A DNA stretch of 64,000 bases from Deltaproteobacteria bacterium. Lineage in GTDB: Bacteria; Desulfobacterota; GWC2-55-46. Below are positions 34,615-43,600 of this stretch, one piece after another. The notes below the pieces were generated by a model. The model was given only the letters and a program-made list of their open reading frames with translations, searched no databases and was not told where the DNA came from. The position numbers and the translations under genes were made by a program. Location of the stretch: contig JAIOIE010000008.1 of NCBI GenBank assembly GCA_019912665.1, positions 186,001 to 250,000 of the forward strand, read 5' to 3'. The stretch's first letter is position 1; each line of letters starts with the position of its first letter.

Positions 34615-35478
34615 CTAAACTATCCCCTTCTTCTTGAGAAGCGGCATTACGTCAGTTGCGTTCTTCTCTAACCCGAGGGTTTCGATCTCCTGGCCGAGGG
34701 CAAGGCCCAGCGCCTGGGTGAAGTATATTACGGGCACTCCATTGCTTGCGGCCGCGCCGCGGCTCTTCTCGAGGTTGTACTGGCAGAGGGGGCAGCTCGT
34801 TACTATAAGCTCCGCGCCCATGCCCGCAGCCGAATCGATTACCGCCCCGGAAAGGCGAGTGACTACCTCTTCGTCGTTCATGGCGAGGTGCGCGCCGCAG
34901 CATTCTATCCTGTTAGGGAATTCGACAGGTTCGGCCCCGAGGGCCTTAAGCAAGTCCTCGAATATGGTCGGCCTCTCGGCGTTGTCTATGCCCATGTCCT
35001 CAAAGGGACGAAGGAGCATGCAGCCGTAATAGGCCCCGGCCTTTATGCCCTTCAAGGGCCTCTTTACCGCCTCTTTCACCTTGTCAAAGCCCACACGGTC
35101 GCGGAGCACTTCGAGGTAATGGAGGACGTTGAGGCTCCCGTCGTATTCCTCTTCTATGAAGCCGTTTACGACTCCCCTCTTCTCCCTGCTGTCCTTCAGG
35201 ACCTTGTTCGTCCGCTTAAGGACGTTATAGCAGACCGAGCAGAGGGTCGTGAGCGTGTCGCCTTCCTTCCGCGCCCCGGAGAGGACCTTTGCCGGGGCGG
35301 TGAGGCCCATGAGGTTATCAGGGGCGAGCGGGAATGTCGCGCCGCAGCAGTTCCACTGCTTGAGCTCGGCCATTTCGAAGCCTACCGCAAGGGCGGAGTC
35401 CCGTGCGGAGGAGTCGAACTGCTTGGCGACCGTGTTTAATGTACAACCGGGATAATAAGGTATCTTCATAAGGACCAT
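34615..35478 (-). CDS. hdrB: heterodisulfide reductase-like subunit B
   Basis: A 287-residue catalytic subunit with two complete CCG domains: NCCGATFPLAPDN with CSVCYNVLKR, and ECCGAHLAMN with CPLCQYNLEK. In methanogen HdrB these hold the two non-cubane 4Fe-4S clusters where the disulfide is split. YYPGCTLNTVAKQFD is the N terminus; an ATG at 35469 (MKIPYYPGC) is an alternative start. It is the likely terminal electron acceptor site of the Flx-Hdr complex. It lies between hdrC and hdrA. Confidence 0.93.
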   Translation of the reverse strand: MVLMKIPYYPGCTLNTVAKQFDSSARDSALAVGFEMAELKQWNCCGATFPLAPDNLMGLTAPAKVLSGARKEGDTLTTLCSVCYNVLKRTNKVLKDSREKRGVVNGFIEEEYDGSLNVLHYLEVLRDRVGFDKVKEAVKRPLKGIKAGAYYGCMLLRPFEDMGIDNAERPTIFEDLLKALGAEPVEFPNRIECCGAHLAMNDEEVVTRLSGAVIDSAAGMGAELIVTSCPLCQYNLEKSRGAAASNGVPVIYFTQALGLALGQEIETLGLEKNATDVMPLLKKKGIV

Positions 35479-35520
35479 CTGAAAACTTAATTGTTTTACT
35501 TGCCTTCGCGCTTGAAACGT

Positions 35521-35622
35521 CCGGATGCGAGGAAGGGCAAGGGATTGAACCGCAGCATACTTTCCTGTATGTGAGGATTCAAGCCCGCAGCCCTGACATA
35601 GCAGACGGATAGTTTCCTTGCA
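35521..35622. repeat. structured intergenic repeat G, copy 2
   Basis: The core from GGATGCGAGGAAGGGCAAGG to CCGCAGCCCTGACATAGCAG matches copy 1 at 29594 with the inner hairpin GCATACTTTCCTGTATG; outer arms are less regular. It fills most of the gap between hdrB and hdrC. Confidence 0.75.
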
Positions 35623-35630
35623 TGACGCAC

Positions 35631-36038
35631 TCAGCTCACGAACTTCCTGAATCCGCAGACAATAGCCTGCTGCGGCGCCTTCTTGAGTAGCGGCATCGGG
35701 AGGTCCTTTACCTCCACCCTGTCACCGCCTTCCCTTAAGGCGTCCTGCCTCATGGCCTCCAATACCGCCGCCACGCTGCAGCCCTTCGGGCACCTCGAAT
35801 AGCACTGGAGGCACCCTACGCAGAGCCACATCGAGTTGGCCGCCTTCACCTCGTCAAGCTTTCCGAGCTGGAGCATCCTCATCACCCTGGTCGGGGGTAT
35901 CTCCATCTTATAGGAGACCGGGCACCCGGCAGAGCAGTTCCCGCACTGGTAGCACTTTTTGAGGTCCTCGCCGCTAAGGCGCTCGACCCTCGCAACACCC
36001 TTGCTCTGGACGTCGGCATTGGAAAGAGATATCTTCAA
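35631..36038 (-). CDS. hdrC: heterodisulfide reductase-like subunit C
   Basis: A 135-residue soluble Fe-S relay with two 4Fe-4S motifs, CYQCGNCSAGCPVSY and CVGCLQCYSRCPKGC. It links HdrA and HdrB. The start is TTG at 36038, whose bases overlap the TGA stop of fumB (TTGA). AGGAG lies 4-5 bases upstream. This direct coupling ties the Hdr module to fumarase in one transcript. It lacks a membrane helix, so it is the soluble HdrC and not the HdrE-linked form. Confidence 0.92.
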   Translation of the reverse strand: MKISLSNADVQSKGVARVERLSGEDLKKCYQCGNCSAGCPVSYKMEIPPTRVMRMLQLGKLDEVKAANSMWLCVGCLQCYSRCPKGCSVAAVLEAMRQDALREGGDRVEVKDLPMPLLKKAPQQAIVCGFRKFVS

Positions 36039-36595
36039 GAGACTCTCCTGTACTTTTGAACGCCCTGGAGGAAGAGGTCTCCTCCCTCGGCGTCGTTCAC
36101 CACTATCGCGGGGAAATCGACCACCTCGAGCCTTCTTATGGCCTCGGGCCCGAGGTCCTCGTAAGCGACTATCTCAGCTTTCTTTATGGAGCGCCTTATG
36201 AGGGCGGCCGCGCCGCCGACGGCAGCCATATAGACTGCCTTGTGCTTCCTAATGGAATCGAGCACCTCTTTGCTCCTGGCGCCCTTCCCTACCATGCCCT
36301 TCAGGCCCAGCTCGATGAGCCTCGGGGTGTAGGCGTCCATCCTGCCGCTGGTCGTGGGCCCCGCAGAGCCGATGACCTGCCCCGGCCTCTCGGGCGTGGG
36401 GCCGACATAATAGATTATCTGGCCCTTTATGTCGAAGGGCAGTTCCTTCCCGGCGTCAAGAAGCTCTATAAGCCTCTTGTGCGCGGCATCCCTGGCAGTG
36501 TAGAGGACCCCGGATATGAGGACCTTGTCGCCTGCCCTGAGCTTCCCGACTATCTCGTCGGAGAGAGGTGCGGATATCCTTACAGGCTCTGACAT
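36035..36595 (-). CDS. fumB: fumarate hydratase class I, beta (C-terminal) subunit
   Basis: A 186-residue subunit of the two-part iron-sulfur fumarase. LSDEIVGKLRAGDKVLISG starts the domain, and GPTTSGRMDAYTPRLIELGL and GKGARSKEVLD are the substrate-binding segments. The ATG at 36595 shares a base with the alpha-subunit TGA stop (TGATG), so the two are translationally coupled. Tartrate dehydratase is the only close alternative, and the mdh-fum order favours fumarase. The symbol marks the beta subunit, not E. coli FumB. Confidence 0.92.
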   Translation of the reverse strand: MSEPVRISAPLSDEIVGKLRAGDKVLISGVLYTARDAAHKRLIELLDAGKELPFDIKGQIIYYVGPTPERPGQVIGSAGPTTSGRMDAYTPRLIELGLKGMVGKGARSKEVLDSIRKHKAVYMAAVGGAAALIRRSIKKAEIVAYEDLGPEAIRRLEVVDFPAIVVNDAEGGDLFLQGVQKYRRVS

Positions 36596-37431
36596 CAGAT
36601 CACCGCTTCCTTGTGCCTTCCGGCGTGGCACTGAATGTTCACGGCCACAGGTAGGCTCGCTATGTGGCAGGGATGCGCCTCTATATGCACGGCGAGGGCC
36701 GTGGTCCTGCCGCCGAAGCCCATTGGGCCAATGCCGAGGTCGTTTATCATCTTAAGGAGGTCCGCCTCAAGCTGAACGAGGTCCGGGTCCGGGTTCTGCG
36801 TGCCGACCGGCCTCAAAAGTGCCTTCTTGGCGAGTATCGCGCATTTCTCGAAGCTCCCGCCTATGCCTACGCCTAGGACGATCGGCGGGCAGGGGTTTCC
36901 GCCAGCTTCCCTAACGGTCTCGACCACGAATGCCTTTATGCCTTCGACCCCTTCGGCGGGCTTGAGCATCTTAAGCCTGCTCATATTTTCGCTGCCCGCG
37001 CCCTTGGGGGCTATCTTTATCTTGACCTTGTCCCCTTCCACTATCGAGGTGTGGACGATTGCCGGAGTGTTGTCTCCGGTATTTATCCTCTTAAGGGGGT
37101 GGCAAACCGACTTCCGCAAAAAGCCGTCTTTATAGCCCCTGCGCACGCCTTCGTTTACGGCATCGTAAAGCGGCCCGTCAAGTGCGACATCCCTTCCCAG
37201 CTCTACGAAGAAGACCGATATGCCCGTATCCTGGCACATTGGGAGGCCTTCGGCCCCGGCTATCTCGAAGTTCTCGATTATCTGGCCGAGCACCTCTTTG
37301 CCGAGGGGCGACTCCTCTTTCTCGCGGGCGGCCCGGAGGGCCGATGCCATATCGGGCTCGAGGTCGCAGGCCGCGCTTATGCAGAGATCCCTGACCTTGT
37401 CCGTGATGTCCTTTGTTGAAACCTGTCTCAA
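36595..37431 (-). CDS. fumA: fumarate hydratase class I, alpha (N-terminal) subunit
   Basis: A 278-residue subunit carrying the labile 4Fe-4S cluster. GLPMCQDTGISVFFVELG contains the first cluster cysteine, NTGDNTPAIVHTSIVEGD the conserved loop, NPCPPIVLGVGIGG the second Cys, and HIASLPVAVNIQCHAGRH the third. It interconverts fumarate and malate, acting next to malate dehydrogenase. The start is TTG at 37431, as no ATG precedes the conserved core. The symbol marks the alpha subunit. Confidence 0.92.
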   Translation of the reverse strand: MRQVSTKDITDKVRDLCISAACDLEPDMASALRAAREKEESPLGKEVLGQIIENFEIAGAEGLPMCQDTGISVFFVELGRDVALDGPLYDAVNEGVRRGYKDGFLRKSVCHPLKRINTGDNTPAIVHTSIVEGDKVKIKIAPKGAGSENMSRLKMLKPAEGVEGIKAFVVETVREAGGNPCPPIVLGVGIGGSFEKCAILAKKALLRPVGTQNPDPDLVQLEADLLKMINDLGIGPMGFGGRTTALAVHIEAHPCHIASLPVAVNIQCHAGRHKEAVI

Positions 37432-37486
37432 ATCCGAAACCCTTTCCTACCAGCCTGCATGAAATTTCGAGTTTTTCAGCTACCTG

Positions 37487-38431
<945 letters not shown>

Positions 38432-38558
38432 TTATTCGAAAACTCCCCGCGAAAGGGCCTTGGGACTCTGGGGGACCTTCGGCACAAAAGGAAGCTTTAT
38501 AGGTTCGATTGCATCCCGAATACCTCGGGTATGCTCAATTTCAGCCGGACAAGGCCCA

Positions 38559-38585
38559 GGCCCCCTCAATCAAGATCAGGGGGCC
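38559..38585. other. hairpin in the mdh operon leader
   Basis: GGCCCCCT and AGGGGGCC form a perfect 8-bp stem with an 11-nt loop in the predicted mdh leader. It has no T tract, so it is not an obvious terminator. The rest of the 38423-39051 gap has no gene that I can support. Confidence 0.5.
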
Positions 38586-38793
38586 GTGGCGAAAAACGCT
38601 TGTATTCAGGTCGAAAAAGCCCCCGGTTTTTCAAGCTAAAATGATTTTTCGGGCGGGTTGGGCCTTGGAAGGCCAAGAAACCGGAAACAACAGTGCCAAT
38701 GCCGAATGGGAATAATATTACTCAGGTTTAAAATCCGGCTTTCTATTAAGGAGCCCCGCCATGCCCTCCGGCCAGACGGCCGGACAATTTTCA

Positions 38794-38828
38794 TTGTATA
38801 CAGTATACAAATACGCCTGCCCTGTCAA
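38794..38828 (-). promoter_or_regulatory. promoter with operator palindrome upstream of mdh operon
   Basis: On the minus strand TTGACA (38828-38823), a short 15-nt spacer and TATACT (38807-38802). The -10 lies inside the perfect palindrome TTGTATAC-A-GTATACAA (38794-38810). GntR-family regulators often bind TTGTATACAA-like sites, so ligand-controlled expression is plausible. Confidence 0.6.
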
Positions 38829-39051
38829 GAGGAATTCTGGAACGGGCCTGAGCGCATAAAAAGAGGACCGGGACTCAACCCGCCCTCTGCTATCGCCAAA
38901 AACCGTGGATAATCCCATGCCTGGGAGAAAAACCTTCAAAAAACAGGGGTTTCAATCGGGATAGGGGTCCGGTCATTCAGACCGCCTGAAATAAATACCG
39001 GTGCCGGATAGCGCCCCGGAAAAATTGCAGTATACTTAAATTCTAACAAGT

Positions 39052-39200
39052 CGCCGAAAAACTCAAAATCACATTCAGGCTGCTCAAAAAGCTCCAGATG
39101 CAAGGAGTCGAAAAGTGAGGAATGAGGCGTACTTTTATAGTACGTCGCAGTGACGAGCTTTGAAGACGACACAGCAGATGGGGCTTTTTCAGCAGCCTGC
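39052..39200 (+). repeat. dispersed repeat family F, copy 2
   Basis: About 149 bp read on the plus strand, homologous to copy 1 at 25750-25890 in opposite orientation. GTACTTTTATAGTAC replaces the centre while both arms still pair. The end GGGCTTTTTCAGCAGCC and the inner AGGCTGCTCAAAAAG are shared. It lies upstream of the cytochrome c gene. Confidence 0.8.
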
Positions 39201-39281
39201 AAAAAATCCTGTTGCCTGCCATCGTACGCAGCCTTAGGCCCCGAAGGGCGGGCGCCAGAGAACCCAAAAGGAGGAAGCATA

Positions 39282-39611
39282 ATGAAAAGACTATTCGGAT
39301 TAGGTCTCGCCGCCGCAGTAGCGATAACCGCAGGCTCCGTTTCCTTTGCCGCTGACGGGGGCTCGGTATTCAAGTCGAAGTGTTCCACCTGCCACGGCGC
39401 TGAGGGGCAGGGCACCGCGATGGCCCCCGCCTTCAAGGGGAACGCGTTCGTAAAGAACAGCGCGGAGGAAGAGATTGCAAAGGTCATCAAGGAGGGGCGT
39501 AACGGCGCTGATAAAAAATATAAGGAGTTCGCGATAGGGATGCCGAAGCAGACCCTTAGCGACGATGAGATTAAGGCCGTAATAAGCCAGATAAAGGGCA
39601 TGGCGGGTTAG
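39282..39611 (+). CDS. small periplasmic monoheme cytochrome c
   Basis: A 109-residue class I-type cytochrome. Residues 1-24 form a signal peptide (KRLFGLGLAAAVAITAGSVS). CSTCH binds heme at about residue 35, and the Met-containing AIGMPKQTLSDDEIKAVISQ near the C terminus supplies the sixth ligand. GGAGG lies seven bases before the ATG. It is monocistronic with its own terminator. An electron carrier role in the periplasm is certain only in outline; the partner is unknown. Confidence 0.93.
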   Translation: MKRLFGLGLAAAVAITAGSVSFAADGGSVFKSKCSTCHGAEGQGTAMAPAFKGNAFVKNSAEEEIAKVIKEGRNGADKKYKEFAIGMPKQTLSDDEIKAVISQIKGMAG

Positions 39612-39636
39612 CAATCTTTTTAATATGGTTTGGGAG

Positions 39637-39665
39637 AGGCCGGGGCAGGCGACCCGGCCTTTTTT
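39637..39665 (+). terminator. terminator after cytochrome c
   Basis: AGGCCGGG and CCCGGCCT form an 8-bp stem around an 8-nt loop, followed by six T. Confidence 0.9.
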
Positions 39666-39799
39666 CGTTTGGAGGCGGCCACGGGCAGCCGAACGGGAGC
39701 GGGGGACGGTTAAAGGCCTTGCAAATCAAGACTTATCCGTGGTAAAAATTAAAGTTTGCCGGGGAAATCAGGCCGAAAGGCCTTTAAAAACGGCTTATT

Positions 39800-39876
39800 C
39801 GGGGCGTAGCGCAGCCTGGTAGCGCATCTGCTTTGGGAGCAGAGGGCCGGAGGTTCGAATCCTCTCGCCCCGACCA
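39800..39876 (+). tRNA. tRNA-Pro (UGG anticodon)
   Basis: A 77-nt cloverleaf: acceptor CGGGGCG/CGCCCCG, anticodon loop TTTGGGA, T-arm GGAGGTTCGAATCCTC, discriminator A and encoded CCA. It lies 35 nt before a second tRNA. Confidence 0.97.
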
Positions 39877-39911
39877 ATTTCAACCTAAACCGCACTTTCA
39901 TCCCATCGATT

Positions 39912-39988
39912 GCGCCTGTAGCTCAGTCGGATAGAGCAACTGCCTTCTAAGCAGTGGGCCGGGGGTTCGAATCCCTCCAGGCGCGCCA
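39912..39988 (+). tRNA. tRNA-Arg (UCU anticodon)
   Basis: Acceptor GCGCCTG/CAGGCGC, anticodon stem ACTGC/GCAGT with loop CTTCTAA (UCU), T-arm with GGTTCGAATCC, encoded CCA. It decodes AGA/AGG, codons used heavily in this window. Confidence 0.97.
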
Positions 39989-40000
39989 TTTAAATCAAAT

Positions 40001-40030
40001 GGTTACGAGATTTTTCGTAACCTTTTTTTT
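40001..40030 (+). terminator. terminator after the tRNA pair
   Basis: GGTTACGA and TCGTAACC form an 8-bp stem with a short T-rich loop, followed by eight T. Confidence 0.9.
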
Positions 40031-40078
40031 CTTTGAAATTTAATTGTTATACAAATTACCAGCCACCAGATATGTACC

Positions 40079-40551
40079 CGAACGAGATCTGGTTATCGAT
40101 ATCATATAATCAGGTCATATGAGGGGAGATTTTATCTGGCGGTCGTTATAGACCTGCTCTCCAGGATGCTGGTGTGGTGGTCGATGAAGCCACCCAAGGG
40201 AGCTGGCCCTTGACGCGCTTTTTATAGCAATTTTGCGTCAGTGTGGCAAAAACTCGGTGATCGTACACTCAGACAGGCTCTTAATACGGCAACGACGACA
40301 GGGTGAGGTCCTGCAGGAGTGCATGGCATGGTAACCAAGCATGAGCTACAGGGGCAACTGCTATGACAATGCCATGGCAGAGTCTTTCTTCAGCAGCTTG
40401 AACAAGGAACGCGTTGTGTAGGAATCTACCGACCAGGGAAGAGGTAAAAACCGACCTCTTCGACTACATAGACTTTTTTTACAATAGGACCCAGCGGCAT
40501 AGCCACCTCGGGCATGTCAGCCCATATGATTCAAGATGGCTTCTTAAGGCA
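40079..40551 (+). pseudogene. IS3-family transposase remnant (rve/DDE orfB)
   Basis: In three different frames the region encodes pieces of an IS3-type integrase core: EGRFYLAVVIDLLSRMLVWW, then SYRGNCYDNAMAESFFSSLN, then DLFDYIDFFYNRTQRHSHLG. Frameshifts and stops separate them. The N-terminal orfA part and the left terminal repeat are not seen. It lies next to tRNA genes and at the 3' end of the RCC1 gene, marking an insertion hot spot or accessory boundary. It cannot make active transposase. Confidence 0.88.
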
Positions 40552-40616
40552 AAGAGTGGCTGTCTACAAAATCGGGTGAAATCCATGACCGGCTCCGCCC
40601 CGTTCCAAACCTACCT

Positions 40617-43600
40617 TTATTGTATCGTTATCGGTGTAGCAGCCGTGTTGTTGCCCTCGTTACTCTCGGGGTTGGTGTTAGTGGCGTCGGACACCGCACC
40701 TATGTAGTAGCTTCCGGGTGCGATTGTGGCAGGTATGGTCAGCGTAGTCGTAGCGCCGCTCGACGCGCCTCCTCCAAGGGCCCCTACCGACCTGTATCCA
40801 ATATAGACGTCGGCCTTGGTTATGGTCGCGTCCGTGGAGATATAGAACCTCACGTAAGACTTGACCGAGGTTCCTGGTCCCTGGTTCGTTACTGTGCTGG
40901 ACACCGACATGCCCGTCCCCCTCACGGCGCTCGACGGCCCGCTCAGGGCGCTCACCACAAAATCTATGCCGCTAGTTATTGTAATCGGCGTGGCGGCCGT
41001 GTTGTTAGCCTCGTTACTCTCGGGATTGGTGTTCGTGGCGTCGGCCACAGCGCCTATGTAGTAGCTACCGGGCGCTATGGTAGCAGGGATATTCAGGTTA
41101 GTTGTCGCGCCGTTCGTAACACCTCCTCCAAGGCCCCCTACCGACCTGTTGCCGATGTATACGTCAGAGGTCGCTATGGTAGCGTCCGTGGAGAGATAAA
41201 ATCTCACGTATGACGTGTTCGATGTCCCGGAGCCCTGGTTTCTTACTGAACTGGACACCGACATGCCCCTTCCGGTCACGGCGCTCGACGGCCCGCTCAG
41301 GGCGCTAATGACCAGGTCTATGCCGCTCGTTATGGTTATGGGTGTGGCAGCCGTGTTGTTGTTCTCATCAGACTCCGGGTTCGTGTTCGTGGCGTCGGCC
41401 ACAGCCCCTATGTAGTAGCTACCTGGCGCGATTGTGGCGGGTATGCTCAGCGTCGTCGTAGTCTCGCTCGAAGTACCTCCTCCAAGGCCACCTACCGACC
41501 TGTTGCCAATGTATACGTCAGAGGTCGTTATGGTCGCGTCCGTGGAGAGATAAAACCTAACATATGACGAGTTCGATGTCCCGGAGCCCTGGTTCGTCAC
41601 GGTGCTGGACACAGACACGCCCGTCCCGATTGCGGCGCTCGACGGCCCGCCAAGGGCGCTCACTATGAGGTCTATGCCGCTCGTTACAGTTATCGGCGTA
41701 ACGGCAATGTTATTGTTCTCATCAGACTCGGGGTTGGTGTTCGTGGCGTCGGCCACCGCACCTATGTAATAGCTGCCGGGCGTTACGGTAGCCGGGATAT
41801 TCAGGGCAGTAGTCGCGCTGCCTGACGCGCCTCCTCCAAGGGCATCCACAGCCCTGTTCCCTATGTACAGGTCGGAGGTCGTTATGGTCGCGTCCGTGGA
41901 AAGATAGAACCTCACGTACGAGGAGGTCGAGGTCCCGGAGCCCTGGTTCGATACGGTCTCGGACACGGATATGCCGGTCCCGCCCGCCGCGCTCAACGGC
42001 CCGCCAAGGGCGCTCACTATAAGGTCTATGCCGCTCGTTATGGTTATGGGTGTGGCAGCCGTGTTGTTGTTCTCATCAGTTTCCGGATTGGTGTTAGTGG
42101 CGTCGGCTACAGCCCCTATGTAGTAGCTCCCTGGCACCACGGTCGCGGGTATGTTAAAGCTCGTAATCGCGCCGCTCGAAGCACCTCCTCCAAGGGCATC
42201 AACAGCCCTGTTCCCGATGTACAGGTCGGAGGTCGTTATGGTCGCGTCCGTGGAAAGATAGAACCTCACGTAGGATGTGGCAGAAACGTCGGCGCCCTGG
42301 TTCGTCACGATATCGGATACCGATATGCCAGTACCATTTGCCGCGCTAGCTGGCCCGCTAAGGGCGCTTACTATGAGATCAATGGCGGGTGAATATTGTA
42401 TGCTGTCGGAAACAGTTGAGGACACATTCCCTGCCGCGTCCCTGAACTGCGCGTATACGGTCTTTGTCCCCTCTCCGGCAACAAGCGTCCATGACTTGCT
42501 CGTTGCATAGCTCTCCCACGAGGACCATGTTGTGCCGTTGTTGCTGAAACGCATCTGTGAACAGCCACTCACATCAGAGCAGGACAAAATCAGGCTGATA
42601 TTGCTTGAACCGGTCGAGGCAGCACCGCCGTTGATTGTGACGGAAGCTGTAGGGGCGGTGGTGTCAGCAGATATTTCGGTAATAGCGTGTGAATGAGATG
42701 CAACACCAGCAGCAATAGACACCACGCTCGCAAGCCCGCCAACTTGCACAGGAAAAGTCCTGCCGGTGGTCGTCCCGTCACCTAGCTCACCAGAATAATT
42801 CCAACCCCATGTCCAGAGCGTACCATCCGATTTAAGGGCTATGGTATGATCGTATCCAGCGGCAATCGAGGCCCAATTGTTGTCCATACCGATTTGCACA
42901 GGCGCAGTCCTGTTCGTTGTTGTTTCATCTCCGAGCTGGCCAGTTCCATTGTTCCCCCATGCCCAGAGCGTACCGTCTGATTTAAGGGCTATTGTATGAT
43001 AGTATCCCGCGGCAATCGAGGCCCAATTGTTGTCCATACCGATTTGCACAGGCGCAGTCCTGTTGGTTGTTGTTTCATCTCCGAGTTGGCCAGTTCCATT
43101 GTTTCCCCATGCCCAGAGCGTACCGTCTGATTTTAGCGCTATAGTATGATCGCCTCCTGCAGCAACATAGGCCCAATTATTATCCGTCCCGATTTGCACA
43201 GGGGCGGTCCTGTAAGTGGTCGTCCCGTCTCCGAGCTGGCCAAATCCACTGTTTCCCCATGCCCAGAGCGTGCCGTCGGATTTGAGAGCTATTGTATGAA
43301 TGCCTCCAGCAGCAACAGAGATCCACTTGCTATCAGTCCCAACTTGTACAGGGGCGAGCCTGTTGGTGATTGTCCCATCTCCGAGCTGGCCCCACTCATT
43401 CCCACCCCACGCCCAGAGTGTGCCGTCTGATTTAAGAGCTATAGTATGATATACTCCCGCGGCAACCAAGGCCCACCTGTTATCCGTTCCGATCTGCACT
43501 GGAGAATACCTGTCGATTGTCGTCCCGTCCCCGAGCTGGCCCCATGCGTTCAAACCCGACGCCCAGAGTGTGCCGTCTGATTTAAGAGCTGTTGTATGGT

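Noticed and set aside
40414-40707. Open frame of 97 codons at the end of the IS region
   Set aside because: Only its first third matches transposase; the rest reads into the 3' end of the RCC1 gene on the other strand. It is part of the pseudogene.
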